A stretch of 64,000 bases of DNA. Source: Todiramphus chloris collaris. Its lineage: Eukaryota; Chordata; Aves; Coraciiformes; Alcedinidae. Position numbers and translations under genes: made by a program. A model generated the notes under the pieces. That model was not told the DNA's origin, ran no database searches, and was given only the letters and a program-made list of their open reading frames with translations. Below are positions 1 through 10,500 of this stretch, one piece after another; position 1 is the first letter of the stretch; each line of letters begins with the position of its first letter. The stretch is from assembly GCA_025345505.1 (NCBI GenBank), contig JANVCC010000018.1, positions 12,158,231-12,222,230 of the forward strand, read 5' to 3'.

Positions 1-360
1 AGGCATCAGTCAGGACCAGACACAGTAAAAAGTCTTGGATTTTCATGTGCTGAAGTGCAGCACTGCTGCAATACAATTGGCAGTCAAGGTATATGTGAGG
101 AAATACGTAACTGTATAGATGGATTTCTGTGCTATTACATGGTGATTTGAAGTTCAAAAAAAGTTCTTAGACCCCTTAGCTTTAGGCACCTGATTTAAAA
201 GGGGTAGTTTCTCTGCAGTCTCACAGATGTGAGCTCTTCCATTTCCAGTGTTATGTAATCATTATGTGTTGAATTTACTTGTTAACAGCTTTGAAAACTA
301 CATGTACTACTTTCATTAGGACTACCAAAGATTGTTTAACACAGTATTGTATAATTACAG
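1..360 (+). other. NBAS: 3' end of an NBAS intron
   Basis: This AT-rich sequence precedes the first visible NBAS exon. The start of the intron is outside the window. I see no repeat or other feature apart from the acceptor at 355-360. Confidence 0.85.
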
Positions 361-556
361 GGAGAAGGTAGTTTCTTCAGATGACCTTCTGGAGTGGTTG
401 AGACCTTTCTGCGGTGATGACTCTTTAGCAGTGAAGCCTCGCATCAGAGTATTGCAAATTCTGGAGCAAGCCTTCCATCTCAGTGATGAGGATAGCAAGC
501 TACTTGTCTACTTCAGGACACAAGCTGTTCTCAGAGCTTGCTGGCCTGAAACAAAG
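361..556 (+). CDS. NBAS: NBAS coding exon, fifth from the end
   Basis: This internal exon of 196 bases begins after ATTACAG (355-360) and ends at AAAG|GTAC. Base 361 is the third base of a split codon; 65 complete codons follow and the exon ends on a codon boundary. The peptide includes DDLLEWLRPFCGDDS and RIRVLQILEQAFHLSDEDSK, which I recognise from memory as the C-terminal alpha-solenoid region of NBAS. Known for the family: NBAS joins RINT1 and ZW10 in the NRZ tethering complex at the ER, acts in COPI-dependent Golgi-to-ER transport, and has been linked to nonsense-mediated decay. The ATG at 332 lies in intron sequence and is not a start. The splice sites look weak: the acceptor has a broken pyrimidine tract and the donor has T at +5. 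Skipping this exon would shift the frame, since 196 is not a multiple of three. Confidence 0.93.
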
Positions 557-2184
557 GTACTAATATTGTTTGCTATAAATGATAGCATAAGACTGGTGTA
601 AGGATTATATGATGAAATGCTGGTTAGCAATATATGGTTGTGATGGATTCTGTTGGTATGGGAACTAATCCTACCTTTGTTTTGAATTAGGTTTCTAAGA
701 TTCTTTGAAAAAGAAAGTTATATACAGGTAGTGGACTCCTCAGTTTTTGTTTGGTATCAGAAGTACATAATACCAAACTTGATTAAACACTAGTGGTTTT
801 CCTCCATGTCAGGCATTGACTGTTAGGTTTTTGTACCGTTTTTTCTTTTCTGATAATTTTTCTGTCAATTTTACCTTCCTTCTTTAACTTCCACTTGGTG
901 TGACCTTACAATCAGAATTAGACTTACTGTCCCCTGTCTTTTTTCTGGGATTTTTAAGTATTATTCCATGAATGTGTAATAGGAACATAAAAGACATTCT
1001 CAGATGGAAAGACTTGATAGAGAAAGCATTCAGTCACAGTTAGACTACTACTGTCTCTTCAGAGACAGCACGAAGTGACAACTGCCCAAGTGATAGTTTT
1101 AAGTCTCTTTCAGTGTAAAGTCAGGAAAAAAAATAAGGTAAGATCACTGGTGAAGGAAGTTACTCTTAGCTATTTGTTTTCAACTAAGAGAGACACAGCA
1201 CTTGTAGTCCCAATTTTGAAGTGTAAAACAGATTCGCATCCCTTCTGAATTACAGGGTGGCAAAATGCCTTTGATTTTTCAAGTGTATGTAGAAGTTGAT
1301 CTTAGACTAATAAGTATCACCTAGAGAATGTTCTCAGGATTGAAAATGGTCAAGTTTAAGTAAAATATTAAAAATTCCATAAATACAAAAAGGCTGTCTT
1401 TTGGTTATTCATATTTTAGCTGCTTTATTTCATGACTCATTTTTCTGAAGTACTTAATATAAATGTATACATTTTGAGAGGGTCTGCATTTCTAAGTACA
1501 ATGAAAATGTACTAAAGGCTTAATAGGAAGAAACAGACTTCTCTTTGAAGCTTGTGCCATTTTGAAATCAAACGAGCATCACTTGCTGCATGTAGAATTG
1601 TTCAGAAGCAAAGTTGCTTTTTGTCCACTTTCTAAATGCTTCCCCCCTATGCTGAGACGTTGTGGAACTAAAATAGAGTCCTTCTAATAGTTCCTCAAAA
1701 AAATCTATGCACAGTAACATTTTATATTCATATGAAACAAAAGCAGTATCTCAGTGTGCTAAAACCATCTTTCTTTAGAAATTACTTTTTTCTCTTGCAT
1801 TCACAGTAATACCAGCACTTAACTCCTCAACAACTCTTCAGGTGTCTGTCTATGATTGGATTCTTCACCTTCAGTTCAATCCTTTGTCAATATTTGTATT
1901 GCTTGTGACCCATTTTCCAATCCAAAAGCATTTTGTCTAGAAGATTCAACTAGAGTGTGTTTTAAGAAAAAAGTTACAGGTACATAATAGCTTTCAGCCA
2001 TGTCTGTAGAAGACAGAAAAATAACCTGTATTTGACAGAAACTTTGTGAGACTCATAATGCTTGTTTGAGAAATGTGTAAAATAAGATCACTTTCATAAT
2101 CTGGTAAGTCAAAATGTGTAGAACTTGACAGCATGAAACTCATATCCATTTGCTCTTGTCTCATGATGTTTTAGGGATTAATTG

Positions 2185-2325
2185 AATGCGCTGCATATGC
2201 TGCTGACTTGCGTGTAGCCCAGTGCCCCTAGGACCTCCAAGGCCCTCTCAGCAGAGCTGCACCCAGTCTGGCTCTCCCCAGCCTGTCCCTGCAGCTGTGC
2301 CAGGTGCAGCACAGCAGTTAAACCT
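2185..2325 (-). mobile_element. CR1 LINE scrap (probable)
   Basis: A GC-rich island in AT-rich intron, with CCCCTAGGACCTCCAAGGCC, CTCAGCAGAGCTGCACCCAG and CTCCCCAGCCTGTCCCTGCAG. This order matches the antisense of the late ORF2 region of CR1. No 3' end is present, so it is an internal piece. Confidence 0.5.
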
Positions 2326-3176
2326 CCCATGATTCTTGTTGGCCAAGACTTCCGGACTGTTTAGGCCTCTCCATACAATCAGTTAATAATTCCTGTTTCC
2401 TGAAGTAGGTAGATACTTAGAACACTCCTAGTTTCAGGCAGGAAACCTGTTTTCTTGTGAGGGGAAAAGTTTGTACTGACTATAAACAGCAGTCCAATCC
2501 ATTTGCTCAGACCAGGGTTGATGATCACTTCCAGTGCTCTACTCTGCTGATCAGCAAGAAGCTATGTTGTAAAAAGCTTGATGTGTTAGAGAAGTTGAAA
2601 CCTTTCAGAGCTTATTGTATAAAAATGTTTATAAAATACTGTAAAAATAAAATTCTTTGAATATAGTATTTATTCTTTAGAGAAGTTCAGAAATCGTTTT
2701 CGTGCTTAGCAATAGTGAAAGCTCTGATTATATGTACATAGATAAAAATATTTGTTTTTTTCACCCCAACTCTTACTATAGAGTGCAATTATAGTCTGTT
2801 TAAACATTTTAAAATTATTCTGATTTTCATATCAGTTCAAGCTAAACGTGATAGTTAAGAACCCTTTGGTTTTGTTGAATATTTAGTGCTGGGTAACTAA
2901 TGTGTGAATTAGACAGAAGAGTCACCTTGGTTTATCCATTAGGTACCAGTCATTGAAATTCAGAGTTCTTCACAAACATCCAAGGAAACAAATGAGTGAT
3001 CCACTACTTGGACCGTTATTTATTTTAAAACTTTTTGTTATCTTCTAGTCAGCTGATATCAAATGCTAGTCTACAAACTGATACTAGTAAAAGGCAAGTG
3101 ATGACCTTGTTTGATGCTTAAATTCGCTTATTTTGTAAAATAGCAGACCAGGAGAGTAACATACTTTTTATTCTAT

Positions 3177-3228
3177 AATAAAATAGCATTTTATATAATA
3201 TATATCTAATAAAAATAGCATTTTATTA
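3177..3228. repeat. Two near-palindromic AT-rich copies
   Basis: AATAAAATAGCATTTTAT (3177-3194) and AATAAAAATAGCATTTTATTA (3208-3228) are a direct repeat. Each copy is also nearly self-complementary around AGCA. Confidence 0.7.
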
Positions 3229-4592
3229 TGCTGTATTGAAAACTGTGTACATTTCACTATCATACACAATATGTTATTGAAAAAAAACACTGCAGAATTC
3301 AGTAGTTGCATGACTGCTGAAAAGTGAAGAGATTTGTGTATGAGCTTTTGGCGAAGCATTAATTAAGCAAGTTTCTTGTACAAGTTAATGCTTCAGGTGC
3401 AAAAGACCTTCAAAAGCCACCCCATTCTACAGAAGGGGATGTTGAAGCAGAATTTAAAAGTTTGATCAGGTTGCCGCATAATCCTGGATGAAGCAGGGTC
3501 AAAAAACAGACATGAGGAATTACATCTTTCAAACGTGCTCAGATTGCTATGTCAGTCTGTCTGCAGGTATCAATTTTTCTAGTTTCACTACACCCTTTTT
3601 AATTTGGGCATCCTTTATTAATCAGCAAATTAGTAAAAAAAAAAAATTACATTTCAAAAAATCAGGGTAGGGTGTTGATTGATCTCTTTAGTTTCTGGAG
3701 GACTGCGTATAAAGGTTGATTGGGTTTTTTTGTTTTTTTTTTTTAAACTAACTTTAAATTGCAAATATTTCAAAATAGATTCATTATGTTACTTCTAGAT
3801 TGTTTTCTCCTGACTTGCTTGACATTTCTTACATGCTTTTAGGGGATCCCTCTTCCTTTACCCTTCCTTGGTACTAAAAAGGATAGCAGATACTGTAAAG
3901 GATGGATGTGAATTTCTATTGAGTAAAGATAAGTTTAATGATATTGCAGTGTTCAATTACCAGAAAATATGTGAAAGCCACCCTCAGTGTGTCTACTAAT
4001 CCTCTTAGTCAGACTTTGCATACATCAAGGAGGGACTTAATATTTAATTACGCTCTAGGTGCTGTTAAGTAGTGGTCCCACAAATCAGTGTGCTGCTGGG
4101 AAACTGGCCAGCTCTTACAAAATTAAAAATGTACTTTATGGAAGCAGCTACCTATCAAACAGTCAGAAGCACAGCAATTTCCAGTTCTCTAATGATTAGT
4201 TAACAAAATTAAAAATTCAGGGGTCCTCATTTTTCAAAGGCTTGAGAGCCTTTAATTCACATTCCAGTAGCATCCCACGCTACTGAAGGGAGGAGGTCTG
4301 CGTTGTTTTAATCCCTTTGATGAATTTTATCTGAGCTCTTCAGGTTCTGTAATTTTCTAGTTAACTGGTGCATGAGAAATACGGGTCAAAATACTGACTT
4401 TTTTATATATAAAAAAAAATGGGGGCGGGGGAGACAGGGGTAGAAAAACATGGTTTAGAATGTTTATATCAAATTTTACCTTTATCCGTCTAAGACAGGA
4501 AATCCATTTGTTTTCATATAATATGTAAAAACATAGTCTATAATGACTCACAGTGCTGTCTCTGATATATGTAAGGTATCAACTAACAGGTT

Positions 4593-5166
4593 ATCACAGA
4601 ATCATAGAATGGCTTGATTTGGAAGGGATGGTAAAGGTAATCTACTTCCAACCCCCCTGTCATGGGCATGGACACCTCCCACTAGATAGGTTTCTTGGAG
4701 CTTCATCCAGCCTGCTCTTAAGAACTTCCAGGGATGAGGCGTCCACAATTTCTCTGGGCAACCTGTTCCAGTGTCTCACCACCCTCATAATAAAGAACTT
4801 CTTCCTAAGGTCTAATCTAAATCTACCCTGCTCTAGTTTAAAACCATCGCCCCTTGTTCTATCACCAGATGCCCTTATAAAAAGTACCTCCCCATCTTTC
4901 CTGTCAGCCCCCTTTGGGTACTGGAAGGCAGCTATAAGGTCTCCCCAGAGCCTTTTCTTCAGGCTGAACATACTGAGCTCCCTCAGTCTGTCCTCACGGG
5001 AGAGGTGCTCCAGCCCTCTGATCATCTTTGTGACCTTCCTCTCGACCCTCTCCAACAGATCTATGTCCTTCTTGTGTTGGGGGCTCCAGAGCTGGATGCA
5101 GTACTCCAGGTGGGTCTCACGAGCAGAGTAGAGGGGCAGAATCACCTCCCTTGACCTGCTGGCCAT
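4593..5166 (-). mobile_element. CR1 LINE, 5'-truncated, antisense
   Basis: Read on the minus strand this is the last ~570 bases of a CR1 element. It begins in ORF2 at [14 protein letters not shown] and ends in the CR1 3' terminus, seen on the + strand as ATCACAGAATCATAGAATGG. The ORF2 C-terminal part is still open for 168 codons (4660-5166), with only a small in-frame gap near [11 protein letters not shown]. An unbroken frame of that length suggests a younger insertion than most CR1 copies in the window. Its truncated 5' end faces the CR1 that starts about 140 bases further on. Confidence 0.95.
4660..5166 (-). pseudogene. CR1 ORF2 C-terminal fragment (open, 168 codons)
   Basis: The open frame encodes the region downstream of the reverse transcriptase core. 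Landmarks are [40 protein letters not shown] and [20 protein letters not shown], all typical of CR1 ORF2 C termini. It lacks the endonuclease and the RT catalytic core because of 5' truncation, so no activity is expected. Confidence 0.9.
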
Positions 5167-5304
5167 GCATTTTCAATGCAGCATGTGTACACAGTCCTTC
5201 AGTTCAGTGACCAGTTGCAAGGTATAACATAAGAGTTAAGTTTTGGCCATAGGAAGTTACAGCAGCACTAACAAAGCTTCTGTAGGTAAACTGAGGGCTA
5301 GTTT

Positions 5305-7166
5305 AAGATAAGAAGCTCTACAAGGAGTGGAAGGAAGGACAGCTAGAATGGGGGGTGTACAAGGAAGCTGCCTGAACAGCAAGAGACCTGGACAGGAGAG
5401 CTAAAGCTCAGTTAGAATTAAATCTAGACAGAGAGATTAGGGCTAATACCGAAAATTTCTATAGGTATATGAATGGAAAGAAAAAGACTAGAGAAGGTGT
5501 GGGCTCCCTCAGAAAAGAAACTGGAGAACTGGTGGCAAGTGATGCTGAGAAGGCTGAGGTCCTCAATGACTTCTTTTCCTCAGTCTTCATTGGCAAGGGC
5601 TCCAGCCACACACCCAGAGTCACAGAAGATAATGGCAGGGGTTGGATGAAAGAGCTGCCCGTTGCAAGTGAAGATCAGGTTCATGACCATCTGATGAACC
5701 TGAAAGTGCACAAGTCCATGGGACCTGACAGGATATACCCCACAGGTGCTGAGGGAACTGGTGGATGAGTTTGCTAAACTGCTATCTATTATATTCCAAA
5801 AGTCATGGCAGTCCAGTGAAGTCCCCACTGACTGGAAAAGAGGAAATATAACCTCCATATTCAAAAAGGGGAAGGTGGATGAACCTGGGAACTATGGGCC
5901 AGTCAGTCTCACTTCTGTGCCTGGTAAGATCATGGAGTGGATCCTCCTGGAGGCACTACTGAGGCAGATGAATAATGATGAAGTGATTGGCTACAACCAA
6001 CATGGCTTCACCAAGGGCAAATCATGCCTGACTAACCTGGTGGTGTTCTATGAGAAGGTCACAACATCAATAGATGGGGGAAGAGCAACCGATGTCATTT
6101 ACCTGGACCTGAGCAAAGCCTTTGACGCTGTCCCAGGTGACATTCTGGTCTCCAAGCTGGTGAAAAATGGATTTGATGGATGGACAATTCAGTGGAAAAA
6201 GAACTGGCTTGATGGCCGCTCCCAAAGAGTGGTTGTCAAGGGGTCTGTATCCAAGTGGAGACCAGTGACAAGTGGAGTCCCTCAAGGATCAGTACTGGGA
6301 GCTGTGTGGGGCAGCTGACACACTGGAGGGAAGGGATGCCATCCAGAGGGACCTTGACAGGCTGGAGAGGTGGTCCCATGCCAACCTCATGAAGTTCCAC
6401 AAGGCCAAATGCAAGGTCCTCCATCTGGGTCGGAGCAATCCCAAGCACCAATATAGGCTGGGCAGTGACTGGCTTGAGAGCAGCCCTGAAGAAAAGGACT
6501 TGGGAGTGGACGAGAAGCTCAACATGAGCCATCAGTGTACTCTCGCAGCCCAGAGGGCCAGTCGTATCCTGGGCTGCATCAAGAGAAGCGTGGCCAGCAG
6601 GTCGAGGGAGGTGATTCTCCCTCTCTACTCCACTCTCGTGAGACCTCACCTGGATACTGCATCCAGTTCTGGAGCCCCTGTTACAGGAAGGATATGGATG
6701 TGCTGGAACGTGTCCAGAGAAGGGCCACGAGGGATGATCAGAGGGCTGGAGCACCTCTCCTATGAGGACAGGCTGAGAGAGTTGGGGTTGTTCGTTCTAG
6801 AAAAGAGAAGGCTCTGGGGGGACCCTTTTGTGGCCTTCCAGTATCTGAAGGGGGCTACAAGAAAGCTGGGGAGGGACTTTTTGGCTGTTGGGCAGTGATA
6901 GGACTCGAGAGAATGGATTAAAGCTAGAGATGGGTCGATTCAGGTTAGACGTTAGGAAGAATTTCTTCCCCATGAGGGTGGTGAGACACTGGAACAGGTT
7001 GCCCAGAGAGGTGGTGGAAGCCCCATCCTTGGAAGTTTTTAAGCCCAGGCTGGATGGGGCTCTGAGCAACCTGCTCTAGTGGGAGGTGTCCCTGCCATTG
7101 GCAGGGGGGTTGGAACTGGATGATCTTTAAGGTCCCTTCCAACCCTGACAATTCTATGATTCTAAG
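5305..7166 (+). mobile_element. CR1 LINE, long 5'-truncated copy with RT region
   Basis: A sense-strand CR1 of about 1.86 kb, from the linker before the reverse transcriptase to the 3' terminus (ATTCTATGATTCTAAG, ending 7166). ORF2 is spread over several frames. Recognisable parts are [64 protein letters not shown] and [10 protein letters not shown], then [20 protein letters not shown] onwards. The segment between SVLG and [11 protein letters not shown], which normally carries the FADD catalytic box, is missing near 6300. Confidence 0.97.
5312..7079 (+). pseudogene. CR1 ORF2 reverse-transcriptase pseudogene
   Basis: The coding remnant passes from the frame of 5469-5768 to that of 5746-6318, then 6272-6898, then 6888-7079, so at least three frame changes are visible. 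RT motifs up to VPQGSVLG are present. The stretch with the FADD aspartates is deleted, so the enzyme could not polymerise even if the frame were whole. The endonuclease domain is absent by 5' truncation. Confidence 0.9.
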
Positions 7167-7524
7167 AAGTTAGTAATTGTGAAGCATCAATAAGACACAC
7201 CTTGTCTTAAAAGTATTGTTTATTATGCAAATACAAAATGTAATTACTGTTTACACACTGCTTAAATGCAAATACCTTTGTCATTTAGAGAAAGTAATCA
7301 CATGTAGCCTTTCCCCCTCTTATTTTGTTGTGGTTTTTTCATGATTTCAGATTATACAGAGCTGCTGAAGGCTATGCATTTTTGAAAATTGGAAGGGATA
7401 TCTAATATCAATGTAACATTCTGTGATCTGTGAGACTGTAACTTCAGGCACCTTTTTATTTCTTCTGTTTGTTCTTTTTTTCCCTCTGAAGTTTAGCTTT
7501 GAAAAGTTGCCAGATTAAATTTTT

Positions 7525-7541
7525 TGTGTGTGTGTGTGTTG
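7525..7541. repeat. Short (TG)n microsatellite
   Basis: A TG run of seven to eight units flanked by a T run. Confidence 0.85.
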
Positions 7542-10500
7542 TGTACATCCCATACATATTTGCTTTTCCTTCATATAGGCAATTTATGTATGCTGTCTGC
7601 AGGTTTTGTGTCTCAGAAACCTTAATGTTGTCTGTGTTAACATAATGACTTCTTGAGAACTTGCGTGTGGCTGCCAAGCCTCCACTGCTGTTTTGTTCCT
7701 CATCCCCCAGTATATATGAAAAATGTGTATCTGCTTACGTGATGTTTCTTCATATGACTTGTCCAGTGAATTTCAACTTTTTCCCATTGTCTCCACTTGT
7801 GTCAGAGACATTTAAATATAAGGATTTGGAAAGCCCAGTGAGATTTAAGAATTTCCAAGACATTTTTCTGAAGTCATTTATCAGGTAACAATGACCTGTA
7901 TTTAACTTCATTGGGCAAAATGTGAGTGAAGAAGCTTTGTCTGTTTAATCCTCAGCTATCTTTTATTTGTGAAAAATGCTTAATCAAAAGAAAGATTTAT
8001 GGTCCTATCAACTTTAAGTAAATTTGTTATGATGTTGTTTATAATTCTAGAGACATTGTTTCCATAGTCGTAATGCAGAAAAATTAAATTTAAGACATTT
8101 AATTTATGTTTTAATTAATATTTTAAAACACTAATTTCCATTCCTTCAAGATGTAATTCATCTGTATGAGGACATGTGAAAAGTATTTTTCCTGGGAACA
8201 TAAATTGTAGTCTGTATGATTAATTAAATACTTTAAGATGCAAATGAAATATTTTCCATTAACCACACAAGTAAAATGGATAAGACAGAGTGAAGAGAAA
8301 AGCTGTATAGCTTGAGTGAGCATGACAGTTTTGAATGGGCTCCCTGGGTACTGTGGTATTCTGTAGCTAGCAGCAGTTGCTTCAGGGGAAGCTAACAGTG
8401 CTCTGGAGTGGATTCATGGGGCATAATTCACTCTATGTAATAAGTCTTTTGTAATGAAGGTGTTAAGTGGAGAATGGTTTAAACATTGCATATTCTGCTT
8501 TTATCTCTTTCAGAAAAATTAAGAGCTCATTATGATGTACTCAGAGTTCTTTTGTTATGTTGCAATGTAACTGGTGTATGAACTGTGATTCAGCCTTGGG
8601 TGTCTCTTGCTAAGTTCATGGTGTTGGTACACCATACAGAATCCAGTGCAAAACATGCTGAAACTTTGTAGGGGGAATTTTTTTTTGGTTTGTGGTGGTG
8701 TTCTAGGTTTTTTAGGATAGTAAAATCCAGAAAATCAAAGTCCCTGCTCTGTTTTATCTACTTCATTGCTTTTTTCCTTATTCTGTTGTTTACCATCTAA
8801 GTGAACAATTCTGGTCATGTTACCTCATTCACAGTGTTTTCTAGCTCTGTAACTATTTTCCCCACAATCTCAGAGGCCACTGTGATATGCAGTATACCTC
8901 CTGAAAGGAAGCAACTGGAGAAGTGAATGTGATGTCCTTGTGAAAATTAATAGTCCATGCTTATGCATCCCAACACCTTGATTGCTCTCTTGACTTCAGC
9001 TGTACATTAACCAGAGGTCTCTGATTTTCATTCAGTGAGGCTCAGGTTCCTCTTTTGACTTGATGAGGCTAATTTAGCATATTTTAAAATGTGATGGCTT
9101 TACCATGGTTACATTTTATTTGCCATCATATGGTCATTTACTTACCCTATTTTTTTTTTTTATTTTTTTTAAAGCCAATTGGAGGTTTCTTTCTACACTA
9201 TCTGTGATGAACATAAAATAGCTCATTTGTGTGCACTGTTTCTTCAGTGCTTGCAGTCCTCAAAAAGCATCATTTAATTTATATAAGTAAAGAAGCAGTC
9301 ATAAAATCATGAGAAATTCCACTTTTTTCCTTTACCATTTGAACTGTGGTTTTCTTTGTTTGTTTGTTTTTCTGCTTTATTCCTGTTAGCAGATCAAGTT
9401 CTTCAGTGGATTCTAATCAGGGATGTTGTTAAAAGCCTTTTAAAAATATAAGTGAATTGTAAAACTCTTTTTCTTCAGACATTAAAGGAGTGGTTTGTAT
9501 TAATAACTGTGATATTCATCAAACAGTCTTATCTTATTCCATCAACCATTTTGCAACAACTTTTATGTAGAGGTCTATAAACTCCCTATCATCTGAGGAG
9601 TTCCTCTCAGTTATTCTTAATAGTTCTTACTTGATAATTTCTGATAGTTCATGTTAGTTGAAGAAGGGAGGAGTTCCGTGTGGTTGTTGCTGCTACGTAG
9701 GGATTCATCTCTGATGACTGTGACTACTAGTACTTCCACTAGATCAAATGATAAAAAACCCCACCAGTTGCAGTGCTTCTGTAATGCCATTTAGTCTGAT
9801 AGTTGCATGATACTGCCTTACCTTCTGTTTATTTTTATGGCTGCAGGAGAGCTACTCATTAATTTCAATTTTTATAGCTTAAATAATTTTGTGCTTCCCA
9901 TCCTGTTTGTATCTTAAGTGCTGCTGGTCTAGGTCATAACCATGGTTATTACTAAAATATTACTTACTGTAATGAGTCAACATCAACAACCATTTTTTCC
10001 TAAATGAGGGTATCTTAGTTTATTGCGGGTTGTTTTTTGAAAAACAAATCTTTTACTTTGTCAGTTTAGCCAATCTGCAGTAAGTCTTTTGGAAAGATAA
10101 ACTTTGACAAGTTTTCATCTACATGAAAACAGCTTTTAAAATAAGTTTTCCTTTATTAGCAAGAATTGCAGACTTTGATCATGAAGACACCAGTTGTGCA
10201 TACAGCTGAATACTGGAAGCTTGTGCATGCACTGCTGCTTGATAGTAGCGGTGCTCAGAAAAGGTAAATTGAAGAGCCACTTGCACAAGGTATGGAGGGA
10301 AAATGGCTGATGCCAATTTAAGAGTTTAAAGTAATGTTTAAAGATTGAGATCTTGTAATTTCCAGGCTGCATCTTCCACCACCTTTTTCTGTTCTAAATG
10401 TAGATACTATCTCTATTACACATAGTTTATGAAATATGAAACAGTGTGAGTAGCTGGCATATACAAGTAAAATGACTTAGTTTTTTTAAGCCCATTGTGC

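Noticed and set aside
332-360. ATG at 332 as the start of a small gene
   Set aside because: These codons are intron sequence before the acceptor at 355-360. NBAS similarity begins only at 361.
4593-7166. A single CR1 insertion with twin-priming inversion
   Set aside because: The antisense part carries its own CR1 3' terminus and repeats the same ORF2 end as the sense part, so two separate insertions are needed.
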